From NCBI GenBank assembly GCA_947588205.1, contig CANPYG010000005.1, positions 1-57,282 on the forward strand: a stretch of 57,282 bases of DNA, in the 5' to 3' direction. Positions 8,499 to 16,480 of this stretch are shown piece after piece. Within the stretch, counting starts at the first letter, position 1. The number at the start of each line of letters is the position of its first letter. The stretch is from an uncultured Acetatifactor sp. GTDB taxonomy: Bacteria; Bacillota; Clostridia; Lachnospirales; Lachnospiraceae. The notes beneath the pieces were generated by a model. The model worked only from the letters and a program-made list of their open reading frames with translations, searched no databases and had not been told where the DNA came from. A program made the translations under genes and the position numbers.

Positions 8499-9628
8499 TA
8501 CAGGTCGACCACCTTGGCGCGGAGCACGGCGCAGTCGTAGGGCTGTATATCCTTGATCAGGATCGCGTTCTTAACGGACGAGACCTCGCCTGTCCACAAT
8601 TCATGCAGCTCAAGCGTCTTCCCGGTACTGAATGGAAGGCCCAGCTCGTCCAGATTCAGCCTTGCCTGCACAGGGCCGCCGCCTAAGTTAAACAGACCAA
8701 TGGCGATATCGCCACCGGCCAACAGCTTCGAGTAGAAAAGCAGATCATCCCCACCCCAGACTCCGACATGCTTCATGGGCTGTCTGCAGACAGGATCCTG
8801 ATTTATGCGGATGATCTCCTCGTTGGTGAGGATATCCAGGGTTTCCTTGCTCATATTGCGGATATCGCACCCGATCATAAGGGGAGACCCCATGAACGCC
8901 CACATGGAAAAATGATTCTTATACTGTACATCGCTGCAGCCCTGCAAGCCTACATTTCCCTTGCCATGCATTCCGACCACCAGCATGTCCATGTCATTGA
9001 AGCATCCCACCCCATTAAAAGGAAGAAGCTTCTCCTGCTGCCTCATCAGATCCTTAATAGATTCCCAAGTATCAAAAATATCCCCTGTGGATCTCCACAT
9101 GGAAGCTCCCGTATTCTTGATCCACTCATGCGTCTCATCTACGCCCCAGGAGCAGGCGCTGAACAGGATGTCCCGGCCGCAGTTTTCCAGGGCGATTCCC
9201 ATGCGGCGGTACAGATATTTGCCGGGGATGATAGGGCTGTGATAGCAATAATCGTACTTCAGGAAATCCACGCCCCACTCCGCAAAGGTCTCCGCATCTA
9301 TGAATTCATGCTCAAAGCTCCCCGGATACCCGGCACAGGTAAGGTTCCCGGCACAGGAATACATGCCGAACTTAAGCCCCTTAGAATGCACATAATCCGC
9401 CACTGCCTTCATTCCATGAGGGAATTTCTCAGGGTCGGGTACCAGGCGCTCATTGCTGTCACGCTCTTTAAGCGACCAGCAGTCATCGATCACAAGATAC
9501 TCATATCCTTTCTCAAGCAGGCCCTTCTCCACCATGGCGTCCGCCGTTTCAAAAATAACCTGCTCATTGATGTTCGGTCCAAATGTGTTCCAGGAATTCC
9601 ACCCCATGGGCGGTGTGAGTTTTACCAT
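8498..9628 (-). CDS. GH27 alpha-galactosidase
   Basis: Retaining glycosidase releasing terminal alpha-galactose. The N-terminal TPPMGWNSWNTFG and DDCWSLKERD segments are classic GH27. The nucleophile is Asp126 in LKYDYC and the acid/base is Asp183 in RSTGDI. No signal peptide, so cytoplasmic: it would act on imported oligosaccharides such as melibiose or raffinose. 376 aa, a (beta/alpha)8 barrel plus a short beta domain. AAAGGAGG lies upstream of the ATG. No sugar transporter or regulator is adjacent, so induction is unclear. Confidence 0.94.
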   Translation of the reverse strand: MVKLTPPMGWNSWNTFGPNINEQVIFETADAMVEKGLLEKGYEYLVIDDCWSLKERDSNERLVPDPEKFPHGMKAVADYVHSKGLKFGMYSCAGNLTCAGYPGSFEHEFIDAETFAEWGVDFLKYDYCYHSPIIPGKYLYRRMGIALENCGRDILFSACSWGVDETHEWIKNTGASMWRSTGDIFDTWESIKDLMRQQEKLLPFNGVGCFNDMDMLVVGMHGKGNVGLQGCSDVQYKNHFSMWAFMGSPLMIGCDIRNMSKETLDILTNEEIIRINQDPVCRQPMKHVGVWGGDDLLFYSKLLAGGDIAIGLFNLGGGPVQARLNLDELGLPFSTGKTLELHELWTGEVSSVKNAILIKDIQPYDCAVLRAKVVDL

Positions 9629-9701
9629 TGATTTTGTCCTCCTTTACGTTTTCATCCCGTCAACAAACACCCATTCCTTCTGACAGAATACCATATCAAA
9701 G

Positions 9702-11126
9702 CTATTTACGCAATCCCTTCGGGTAATGATTCTTCATCGTTCCCCCAGCGAGCTTTCCCCATCCTAAGCTGTATCCATCCGTGGTGATCAGACACCATCC
9801 TTTTGTTCCTTCTGCCGGGAAAGTAAGTCCATTCAAATAGTCCTTCACTTCTTTTCCCTTAGGATCCAGGTCGCGGACCTGCTTCACCATATCAGGCGCG
9901 ACCGCCAGCGCCAGCGCATGAGAGGGTTCAAAACGGTTTTTCTTCAGGGTTCCCAGATGAAGTCCCGGACGAAGCACCTTAAGGCCCTTAAGGGAGGGCA
10001 TCCCAGGCGGACAATGATAAAGCTGCTCCCCGAATTTGAGGAAAATCCCCTCTCCGGTCACGCTCTCCAACGGTCTGCAGAAGGTCTCCTTTTCAAAGAG
10101 AAAGAAATCGCCGCAGTCCTTCGTGGAGATTCCCTTCTGGATGCCTCCCTTACTGCAGCCGTACGCGTGCGTATCCCCTTCGGCTCCTTCTCCGCCCGCC
10201 TTTTGCAGCGCCGCCATAAAATGCCCTTCCCCCTTCAGCCTGTGAGGCCATAGGCGGATCGAGGCTTCCACCCCTTCACGGACCGTATCCAAGGGCTTCC
10301 CATCCGCGTCAGCCGCCCATTCCTTTTTCCCTCTTTCCCAAAATGCCGGCACGTCTCCGGGAGCCACGGCCTCAAACTCCGAATGGCGCAGCAAAAATCT
10401 TGCGATACTGCCTTCATTCTCCGCCGGGGAAAAGGTACAGGTAGAATACACCATCCTGCCTCCTTCCCTCAGCATCTTGGCCGCAAAGTCCAGGATTTCA
10501 TCCTGCCTCTTTGCACACATCTGTACATTTTCGGGGCTCCATTCCGCTCTGGCGTCTTCGTTCTTGCGGAACATCCCTTCCCCGGAGCAGGGCGCATCCA
10601 CCAGGATTTTATCAAAGTATGCTGGGAATTCCTCCGCAAGCCTCTCGGGCGTTTCATTTGTTACCAGAGCGTTCCTTACGCCCATCCGTTCTATATTTTC
10701 TGAGAGGATCCTCGCCCTGGCAGAATGAATTTCATTGCAGACCAGTATGCCCTCCCCTCTCATGGCCGCCGCCAGCTGCGTACTCTTTCCGCCCGGCGCG
10801 GCGCACAGGTCCAGCACCCTTTCCCCGGGGCACACGTTCAAGAGCCCCGCCGGAGCCATGGCGCTGGGCTCCTGAATATAATAGCACCCCGCCTCATGGA
10901 AGGGATGCTTTCCAGGCTGATCCTCCTCCTCATAATAGAAGCCGCCTTCCGCCCAGGGCACAGGAGAGAGAGAAAAAGGCGCTTTCCCCAAGAAGTCATC
11001 TATTGTAGTTTTCCCGGGGTTCAGGCGGAGGGCCTGATATGGCTTCTGCCCAAGGCATCTGAAAAAATCCTCCGCTTCCTCTCCCAACATTTCCTTCATT
11101 CTTTCCACGAACTCAACCGGCAGCAT
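9702..11126 (-). CDS. rsmF: 16S rRNA (cytosine-C5) methyltransferase, RsmF/NOL1-NOP2-Sun family
   Basis: SAM-dependent m5C methyltransferase. The SAM-binding loop LDLCAAPGGKSTQLAAAM starts near residue 105. The two cysteines of the mechanism are Cys180 in DAPCSGEGMF and Cys230 in YSTCTFSPAENE. The C-terminal part (residues ~300-474) carries a PUA-like RNA-binding region ending in LGWGKLAGGTMKNHYPKGLR, a typical RsmF-type tail. It stands alone between GH27 and a minisatellite-containing gap. Confidence 0.9.
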   Translation of the reverse strand: MLPVEFVERMKEMLGEEAEDFFRCLGQKPYQALRLNPGKTTIDDFLGKAPFSLSPVPWAEGGFYYEEEDQPGKHPFHEAGCYYIQEPSAMAPAGLLNVCPGERVLDLCAAPGGKSTQLAAAMRGEGILVCNEIHSARARILSENIERMGVRNALVTNETPERLAEEFPAYFDKILVDAPCSGEGMFRKNEDARAEWSPENVQMCAKRQDEILDFAAKMLREGGRMVYSTCTFSPAENEGSIARFLLRHSEFEAVAPGDVPAFWERGKKEWAADADGKPLDTVREGVEASIRLWPHRLKGEGHFMAALQKAGGEGAEGDTHAYGCSKGGIQKGISTKDCGDFFLFEKETFCRPLESVTGEGIFLKFGEQLYHCPPGMPSLKGLKVLRPGLHLGTLKKNRFEPSHALALAVAPDMVKQVRDLDPKGKEVKDYLNGLTFPAEGTKGWCLITTDGYSLGWGKLAGGTMKNHYPKGLRK

Positions 11127-11135
11127 AACATCCTC

Positions 11136-11253
11136 CTACAGACTAGGTTCCGACTACAGACCGCATCCTAACTACAGTCCAGGTCCTGACTACAGACTGC
11201 ATCCTAACTACAGTCCAGGTCCTGACTACAGACTGCATCCCGACTACAGACCC
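11136..11253. repeat. Intergenic minisatellite, 36-bp unit
   Basis: A 36-bp unit (built on GACTACAG and CTACAGTCC submotifs) occurs twice in full, with degraded partial units on both sides. It directly follows the rsmF start on its upstream side. No coding potential. One of several unrelated short tandem repeats in intergenic gaps of this chromosome. Confidence 0.8.
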
Positions 11254-11353
11254 ATACCAACTCACATCTTTCGATCAATGAGCTGGAGATTATATCATTT
11301 TAGTATGTTCCCCATAATAAATCAAGGCTTATGGGAGCAAAATATCCTAACTC

Positions 11354-11382
11354 GTTACAGTTCAGCCAGCCGCCCAAACTGT
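11354..11382. repeat. Solo end of the 163-bp MITE-like element
   Basis: The 21 bp from 11354 match the end of the elements at 20193 and 25575 with one mismatch (GTTACAG for GTAACAG), then jump to AACTGT and a T run. This looks like an internally deleted copy. The ACAGTT/AACTGT arms followed by TTTTTT could also act as a weak terminator. Confidence 0.6.
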
Positions 11383-11408
11383 TTTTTGAAAAAAGTTTTC
11401 AAAATCCC

Positions 11409-11439
11409 TTGACTTTCCACCTGGTGGAAGGAATATACT
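11409..11439 (+). promoter_or_regulatory. MerR-type promoter with 19-bp spacer and dyad operator
   Basis: TTGACT (-35, 11409-11414) and TATACT (-10, 11434-11439) are separated by 19 bp instead of 17. The spacer holds the perfect dyad TTCCACC-T-GGTGGAA. This is the signature of promoters that MerR proteins untwist to activate, so the downstream operon is very probably autoregulated. Confidence 0.88.
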
Positions 11440-11463
11440 TTGAGTAACAAGAGGAGGATATTC

Positions 11464-12114
11464 ATGAAGATCAATGAAGTGGAAGCCCTGGTAGGCGTCA
11501 CCAAAAAGAATATACGCTTCTATGAGGAAAAAGGACTGCTTTCGCCCAGGCGCAATATGGAAAACGGCTATCGGGACTATGGGGAAATGGAAGTGGCTGA
11601 ATTACAACGGATCAAGCTCCTCAGGAAGCTCGGCGTTCCCATCGATGAGATCCGCCGGATGCAGACCGGCTCGCAGACGGTTGGGGATGGTATGCGCAGG
11701 CATCTCATCACCCTGGAACGGGAGCAGCAGAACCTGGAACACTCCATCCGGCTTTGCACCCTTTTAAAGGAACACACGGAACCCCTCTCAGAGCTGGACG
11801 CCGCCGGCATTCTGCAGGAAATGACCCTGTTGGAGCAGTCCGGGGCGACCTTCCAAAATAAGCAGAACCAGGATACCCGTATCCTGTATGTCGCTCCCAT
11901 CGTCATCTCTGTTTTATTTATCCTTCTGATGGGAGGCTTTTTATCCCTGTTTGTCTGGGCGTACCGGATGAATCCCGATGGGGCGCCGCCCCAGACGTTC
12001 CTGCTTCTATTCATGACTCTTCCCGTTATAGCGGCCTGTGGCGTCCTTCTGGCGCTTTATCAACGCATCAAAGAAATTAGGAAAGGAGAGGTGGACGATG
12101 CAAAACAATACTAA
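11464..12114 (+). CDS. MerR-family regulator with C-terminal two-helix membrane module
   Basis: N-terminal winged helix-turn-helix (KINEVEALVGVTKKNIRFYE) with the RRNMENGYRDY wing, then a coiled coil (residues ~75-115) and two membrane helices (~140-165 and 180-205). It ends in a short basic/acidic tail, RIKEIRKGEVDDAKQY. A membrane-tethered MerR suggests sensing of envelope or membrane state. Start at the ATG with GAGGAGG upstream; the earlier TTG at 11440 would overlap the -10 region of its own promoter. First gene of a four-gene operon in which each gene overlaps the next. Confidence 0.88.
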   Translation: MKINEVEALVGVTKKNIRFYEEKGLLSPRRNMENGYRDYGEMEVAELQRIKLLRKLGVPIDEIRRMQTGSQTVGDGMRRHLITLEREQQNLEHSIRLCTLLKEHTEPLSELDAAGILQEMTLLEQSGATFQNKQNQDTRILYVAPIVISVLFILLMGGFLSLFVWAYRMNPDGAPPQTFLLLFMTLPVIAACGVLLALYQRIKEIRKGEVDDAKQY

Positions 12115-12361
12115 TCACCGCAAAAAAATTGCCCCCATCATAATTACCGTACTCGTTGTGCTCTATATGGTCTTTCTGGTGCTTTTTGTGCTGATGGCGG
12201 CGGGCATTCTGACCGTCTTTGGGCAAGCTCCCCTGGCTGTTCCCGTACTTTTGATCTATGCCTTTGTCGGTCTGGCTGTGATCATCGGGATTGTCCTTGC
12301 CCTGCGGCAAAGACTGCATGAAATCGATGGAGGGGAAGAGGATGAAGCGAGCAAATACTGA
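12098..12361 (+). CDS. Small two-helix membrane protein sharing the MerR C-terminal module
   Basis: 87 aa starting MQNNTNHRKKIAP, with AAAGGAGAGG upstream. Two membrane helices (about residues 12-37 and 44-66) followed by the tail RQRLHEIDGGEEDEASKY. The same architecture and tail pattern (R/K-L/I-x-E-I-x-x-G-E-x-D-x-A-x-x-Y) occur at the C-terminus of the upstream MerR protein and in the next gene, so these look like free-standing copies of the MerR membrane module. Overlaps the merR stop by 17 bp. Confidence 0.78.
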   Translation: MQNNTNHRKKIAPIIITVLVVLYMVFLVLFVLMAAGILTVFGQAPLAVPVLLIYAFVGLAVIIGIVLALRQRLHEIDGGEEDEASKY

Positions 12362-12629
12362 TCCCCACAGGGATCCCTTGACCGCCTCCCAGGCTGCACG
12401 CCGCAGGAGCGCGCTTTGGGGCGCCATGTCCGCCACCCTGTTTCGTATCCTGCTTGCGGTTGCCTTGCTATGGCTTCGGTCAGGCATCCGGACAGATACT
12501 TTTTTTTCCAGGCTGTTATTTTTGATTCTTTTGCTGGATCTGGGAACCATCATTCCCATCTGGATATGTTTGAAAAGCAGACTAAATGAAATCAAAGGAG
12601 GAGAAGAAGATGCTGCTGCTCAATATTGA
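12342..12629 (+). CDS. Second small two-helix membrane protein of the MerR operon
   Basis: 95 aa from the ATG at 12342 (MKRANTDPHRDPLT), with GGAGGGGAAGAGG upstream. A basic N-terminus is followed by two membrane helices (about residues 28-50 and 56-75) and the tail SRLNEIKGGEEDAAAQY. It is the third copy of the membrane module in this operon. Its first 20 bp overlap the previous gene and its last 20 bp overlap the next, suggesting fixed stoichiometry. Unknown function; interaction with the MerR membrane domain is inference. Confidence 0.76.
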   Translation: MKRANTDPHRDPLTASQAARRRSALWGAMSATLFRILLAVALLWLRSGIRTDTFFSRLLFLILLLDLGTIIPIWICLKSRLNEIKGGEEDAAAQY

Positions 12630-12921
12630 TCATGTGCCGGGCAGGGAAATAGACGCCCTGGGCCTGGTAAAGGGAACTATTGTACAATCCAAGAATTTCG
12701 GTAAGGACTTCATGGCGGGAATGAAGACCCTGGTAGGCGGCGAAATTAAGGGCTATACCGATATGCTGGTGGAAGCCCGTCAGATCGCCACCAAAAGAAT
12801 GGTGGACGAAGCCGAAGCCATGGGCGCTGACGCCATTGTCAATGTCCGTTTCGGTTCCTCTTCCGTAATGCAGGGAGCCGCAGAGGTGGTGGCTTACGGA
12901 ACCGCGGTAAAATTCCGGTAA
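12610..12921 (+). CDS. YbjQ/UPF0145-family protein
   Basis: 103 aa starting MLLLNIDHVPGREIDALGLV, with AAAGGAGGAG upstream. Matches the YbjQ (UPF0145, putative heavy-metal-binding) family: GLVKGTIVQSKNFGKD, ARQIATKRMVDEAEAMGADAIVNVRF and AEVVAYGTAVKF are typical blocks. The family forms small oligomers and often sits next to membrane genes; its biochemical role is unknown. Last gene of the MerR operon, followed by a terminator at 13062-13097. Confidence 0.88.
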   Translation: MLLLNIDHVPGREIDALGLVKGTIVQSKNFGKDFMAGMKTLVGGEIKGYTDMLVEARQIATKRMVDEAEAMGADAIVNVRFGSSSVMQGAAEVVAYGTAVKFR

Positions 12922-12924
12922 AAA

Positions 12925-12958
12925 GCTCCTGTAAGGCGCTCGCTCCTGTGAGGCGCTC
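12925..12958. repeat. 17-bp tandem duplication
   Basis: Two copies of GCTCCTGT(A/G)AGGCGCTC, one mismatch, directly after the ybjQ stop. The following bases to about 13050 contain looser repeats of an AAAATCCGGTAA-like motif. Confidence 0.75.
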
Positions 12959-13061
12959 GCTTCCGAAAACTGCGATGAATAAAAAGCTCCGATGAACGAA
13001 AACATCCGGTAAGCGAAAAATCCGGCAAATGAAAAATTGCAGTAAACGAAATTGAATGCAC

Positions 13062-13097
13062 AAGGTTCCGGGCAACGTTTCCCTTGCCCGGAACCTT
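13062..13097 (+). terminator. Terminator of the MerR operon
   Basis: Perfect 14-bp stem AAGGTTCCGGGCAA/TTGCCCGGAACCTT with an 8-nt loop, then TCCCTTTCC rather than a clean T run. Strong hairpin; the tract is imperfect. Confidence 0.7.
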
Positions 13098-13106
13098 TCC
13101 CTTTCC

Positions 13107-13288
13107 TAACGCGACTTTCTTAACGCAACTTTCCTATTACAATTTTTCCATCACAACGTACATTCCCGTTGTAATATATCATTCCGTTCAGACTATATCA
13201 TTCCGTTCTGATCATATTATTCCGTTCTGACCATATCATTCCGTTCTGATCATATCTTCCATCCTGGCTATATCATTCCACTCAGACG
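13107..13288. repeat. Intergenic minisatellites (14-bp and ~19-bp units)
   Basis: 13107-13134 holds two 14-bp copies (TAACGC(G/A)ACTTTC). 13175-13288 holds about six copies of a ~19-bp unit based on TATCATTCCGTTCTGA, with small length and base changes. No promoter or gene is visible. The array lies just past the response-regulator stop. Confidence 0.8.
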
Positions 13289-13313
13289 CCGGCAAGGGGT
13301 CTTACCGTCAATA

Positions 13314-14006
13314 TCATACCTTAAAGCGGTATCCCACGCCCCATATCGTCTCAATATACTGGGGCTTCGCGGTATCTGCCTCAATCTTCTCACGAATTTT
13401 CTTGATATGCACCGTCACTGTCGCAATATCGCCGATGGAATCCATATCCCAGATCTCCCGGAACAGCTCTTCCTTCGTAAAGACATGGTTAGGGTTCTCA
13501 GCTAAGAAGGTCAGAAGGTCGAATTCCTTCGTGGTAAAAGTCTTCTCCACCCCATCCACATAAACGCGGCGGGCGGTTTTATCAATGCGGATGCCGCGAA
13601 TCTCCACGATATCGTTCTGGGGCTTCATATTCGTTCCCACAAGCCTCTCATAGCGCGCCATATGCGCCTTTACCCGCGCAACCAGCTCGCTGGGGCTGAA
13701 GGGCTTGGTCATATAGTCGTCGGCTCCCAGGCCAAGACCCCGGATCTTATCAATATCGTCCTTCTTGGCGGAAACCATCAGAATCGGGATATTCTTCTGT
13801 GCCCTGATCCTCTTGCACACTTCAAAGCCGTCCATCCCGGGCAGCATCAGATCCAGAATGATCAGATCGAACTGCTCTTCCAGCGCGACGCGCAGTCCCT
13901 CATCTCCGGAATTACAGATTTCCACCTGAAAATCAGAAAGCTCCAGGTAATCCTTCTCCAGATCCGCAATCGCAACCTCATCCTCAATAATCAATATCCT
14001 GCTCAT
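13314..14006 (-). CDS. OmpR/PhoB-family response regulator
   Basis: Receiver domain (residues 1-120) with acidic pocket EDE at 8-10, phospho-acceptor Asp52 in LIILDLML, Thr/Ser switch in LMVSAKKDD and Lys in MTKPFSP. This is followed by a winged-helix DNA-binding domain (~130-231) ending GVGYRF. The start MSRILIIEDE has GGAGG seven bases upstream; an ATG 12 bases earlier overlaps that ribosome site and is rejected. The partner kinase gene lies upstream in the same direction, an uncommon kinase-first order. Regulated genes are unknown. Confidence 0.93.
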   Translation of the reverse strand: MSRILIIEDEVAIADLEKDYLELSDFQVEICNSGDEGLRVALEEQFDLIILDLMLPGMDGFEVCKRIRAQKNIPILMVSAKKDDIDKIRGLGLGADDYMTKPFSPSELVARVKAHMARYERLVGTNMKPQNDIVEIRGIRIDKTARRVYVDGVEKTFTTKEFDLLTFLAENPNHVFTKEELFREIWDMDSIGDIATVTVHIKKIREKIEADTAKPQYIETIWGVGYRFKV

Positions 14007-14045
14007 ATTATCCTCCATTCTCCCGTCGCCAGACGAAATCTTTTT

Positions 14046-14099
14046 ACTCGCTGTTACCTTATTACACGCTGTTATCTTATTACGCGCTGTTATCTTACC
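14046..14099. repeat. Three 18-bp tandem repeats between kinase and response regulator
   Basis: Three 18-bp units (A-C-T/A/G-CGCTGTTA-C/T-CTTATT type) in the 108-bp spacer between the histidine kinase stop and the response regulator start. Copy-number change here would alter the intercistronic spacing. Confidence 0.8.
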
Positions 14100-14114
14100 T
14101 TCTCCGCAGAACCT

Positions 14115-15593
14115 TTACTCGCGCTTGAGCTCCCTGTACTTGCGCATTACAAAATGCATACAGGTGCCCTCTCCTTCCCTGCTGGTAGCCCAGATATAAC
14201 CGCCATGATCCTCGATGATCTTCCGCACAATGGACAACCCTATCCCGCTTCCGCCCTGGGCGGAGTTGCGCGAAGCGTCCGTGCGGTAAAAACGTTCAAA
14301 AATCTTCGGCAAATCCTTCTGGGCGATTCCCTTTCCATTATCCTCGATCTCCACGCAGATGGAATCCACTTCATCCAGGATCCTGATATCGATCACCCCG
14401 TTGGGCTTATCCATATACTTCACGCTGTTGCTGATAATGTTATTCACGACCTTCTTCATCTGCTCCGGATCCGCGATGACCATAGTATCCGGAGACACCA
14501 TGTTGGAATAATTCAGCTTAATATTTTTATTCTCAAGATCCAGGCCTACTTCTTCCACACAGTCCCCAAAATAGTCCGCCACGTTGATCCGGTGGAAGTT
14601 ATAAGGGATACGGTTATTCTCCACATTGGAATAGATTGTCAGCTCATTGATCAGCTTTTGCATATCATTGGCTTTATTATATATGGTTCTGAGGTACTTG
14701 TCCATCTTTTCCGGAGTATCCGCTACTCCGTCCATGATCCCTTCCACATACCCCTTTACGGCTGTGATCGGCGTCTTCAGGTCATGGGAAATATTGCTGA
14801 TCAGCTCTCTGTTCTGCTGCTCATGACGGTTATCCTCCTCTAAGGATTCCTTGAGCCGCAGCCGCATGTCTTCATAATTACGATACAGATCCCCGATTTC
14901 ACCCTTGGCGTCCGTCTGCAGCATATAATCGTAATTACCTTCTTTAATCTTCTTCATCGCTACATTCAGTTCATCGATGGGATGAAACACCCCTTTATGG
15001 ATCCATTGGGTCAACATAACGCTGGTAAAAATCAGGATAAGCAGGATCGCCACAAACATATCGACCAGCAGCTCCCTGGAAATCAAGGAATTTACCCTGG
15101 TGATGACGAACACACTTCCCTCTGTGCCGTCCGTGAAGGTAAAATCAAGCTGGCGGACAAATTTTCTCATATTGTCGTTGTAATAGCCGAAATCCTCAGA
15201 GAGATCCCCTTCCCCATATTCGGGGAGCTTCTCGAAAATTGCCTTTGCTGCAAGCTCATTGCCGGTATAGTAAATTTCATTTCCCTTCCGCACCAGAATA
15301 TAAGTAGATTTATGGGTTACCTCCCGGCTGACTGTCTCCAGGTAATCAATATCCTCCAATCTGGCCGGATCTTCCCTGGCCTGCTCCGACAGGATTCCAA
15401 AGGTCTCGTCCGTCGTCTCAATAATGGTCTGCATGGACTCTGACATCATGGAATAATCCAGGTCCTGCACGCCAAAACCCGGCTGGGTATTCATCAAGTA
15501 GATACCGATCGCAATAAATGCCATTGCCGTCAGCACCATCGGCAGCAATATGATCGTTGCAAAGGTCACCCGCAGGCGAGTTTTGAATTTCAT
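14115..15593 (-). CDS. Membrane sensor histidine kinase
   Basis: About 492 aa from MKFKTRLRVTF (GGAGG upstream; the ATG at 15620 is not preferred). Two membrane helices (~10-35 and ~178-200) flank an extracellular sensor region of about 140 residues with no recognisable fold. HAMP follows, then HisKA with the phospho-accepting His270 in SNISHDLKTP and the HATPase blocks NNIISNSVKYMDKPNG, DNGKGI and GGSGIGLS. Transcribed before its response regulator. The signal is unknown. Confidence 0.92.
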   Translation of the reverse strand: MKFKTRLRVTFATIILLPMVLTAMAFIAIGIYLMNTQPGFGVQDLDYSMMSESMQTIIETTDETFGILSEQAREDPARLEDIDYLETVSREVTHKSTYILVRKGNEIYYTGNELAAKAIFEKLPEYGEGDLSEDFGYYNDNMRKFVRQLDFTFTDGTEGSVFVITRVNSLISRELLVDMFVAILLILIFTSVMLTQWIHKGVFHPIDELNVAMKKIKEGNYDYMLQTDAKGEIGDLYRNYEDMRLRLKESLEEDNRHEQQNRELISNISHDLKTPITAVKGYVEGIMDGVADTPEKMDKYLRTIYNKANDMQKLINELTIYSNVENNRIPYNFHRINVADYFGDCVEEVGLDLENKNIKLNYSNMVSPDTMVIADPEQMKKVVNNIISNSVKYMDKPNGVIDIRILDEVDSICVEIEDNGKGIAQKDLPKIFERFYRTDASRNSAQGGSGIGLSIVRKIIEDHGGYIWATSREGEGTCMHFVMRKYRELKRE

Positions 15594-15795
15594 GCTAACC
15601 TCCACATGCTTCTTTCGCAAAATGCCCTATGGCATGAGCGGTCAGAAATACTTCTCACACCAACCGCCATATCCATGCGACGTAAGTATATCACATTTTT
15701 ACGGAAAAGAGTGTAAAAACATAAGAACTTTCTCATTAAAAAAAAATAAAGTATAAAAACCAAAGGGAAAAAATTAACAAAATTGAATCCTGCTA

Positions 15796-15823
15796 TTGAC
15801 TTAAGGCTAAAAATCTGTATAAT
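15796..15823 (+). promoter_or_regulatory. perR promoter
   Basis: TTGACT (15796-15801), 16-bp spacer, TATAAT (15818-15823). The A/T-rich bases just after (15822-15840) could hold a PerR/Fur box for autoregulation, but I do not see a clean match to TTATAATNATTATAA. Confidence 0.7.
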
Positions 15824-15964
15824 AAAATAGTAATCATTCCTGTTTTGTTGTTATTATCTGATTGTACCTGTAAATTATAAGGAACTACCTCATTGTGGAG
15901 TTCATCTGCATTATCTGACCCGTGCATGGTGCTCAAACACAAATAACCGAGAAAGGAGATGCAG

Positions 15965-16372
15965 ATGGTGCTCAAATACAGCAAGCAGCGCGAGATGATC
16001 AAGGATTTCCTGATGACAAGGAAGGATCATCCCACCGCTGATATCGTTTACACGAATGTCCGGCAGCAAAACCCGAACATCAGCCTCGGCACTGTATACC
16101 GCAATTTGACGCTTCTTGCCGATATCGGCGAGATCAGCCGTATACGGGTGGGTGACGGCGTGGATCATTTTGATGCCGATACCTCCCCCCATTATCACTT
16201 TGTATGTACCGAATGCGGAAGCGTAATCGACCTGCAGATGAAGAACCTGGATGAGATCGTGACTCTAGCAGGCGCCAATTTTGACGGACAGATTGCAGGA
16301 CATGTGACCTATTTTTACGGGGTCTGCGGTAATTGCAGGAAGCCGGTGGAGACGGCCAAGACCGGAAATTAA
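15965..16372 (+). CDS. perR: Fur-family repressor, PerR-like
   Basis: 135 aa. Winged helix (residues 1-75) with PTADIVYTNVRQQNPNISLGTVYRNLTLLADIG, then a dimerisation domain with DHFDADTSPHYHFVC and two CxxC pairs (CTEC, CGNC) that bind structural zinc. The HxHFVCTECG pattern and the adjacent reverse rubrerythrin favour PerR, a metal-dependent peroxide sensor. The start at 15965 sits six bases after AGGAG; the ATG at 15959 is too close. A second copy of the first four codons lies about 40 bp upstream (15926-15946). Confidence 0.85.
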   Translation: MVLKYSKQREMIKDFLMTRKDHPTADIVYTNVRQQNPNISLGTVYRNLTLLADIGEISRIRVGDGVDHFDADTSPHYHFVCTECGSVIDLQMKNLDEIVTLAGANFDGQIAGHVTYFYGVCGNCRKPVETAKTGN

Positions 16373-16422
16373 TTCGTTTTTTGAAGCATAATGATGCCGC
16401 TGTAACCGTATCAACGATGATT

Positions 16423-16438
16423 TGATTCTGTCGAATCA
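16423..16438 (+). promoter_or_regulatory. Inverted repeat upstream of reverse rubrerythrin
   Basis: TGATTC-TGTC-GAATCA, a perfect 6-bp dyad in the short A/T-rich leader between perR and the rubrerythrin gene, followed by AAAATATATTAAAAT. Candidate regulatory site; it is not a textbook Per box. Confidence 0.35.
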
Positions 16439-16480
16439 TAAAATATATTAAAATCCATCCAGAAAAAGGAGATCAAAACG

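Noticed and set aside
8768-9631. 287-codon plus-strand frame
   Set aside because: Shadow of the GH27 gene, whose catalytic motifs are complete on the minus strand.
10511-11008. 165-codon plus-strand frame
   Set aside because: Antisense to the rsmF-type gene.
13662-14843. 393-codon plus-strand frame
   Set aside because: Entirely antisense to the two-component genes; no ribosome site and no protein-like motifs.
15818-15840. PerR box upstream of perR
   Set aside because: A/T-rich but does not match the consensus palindrome well enough to annotate.
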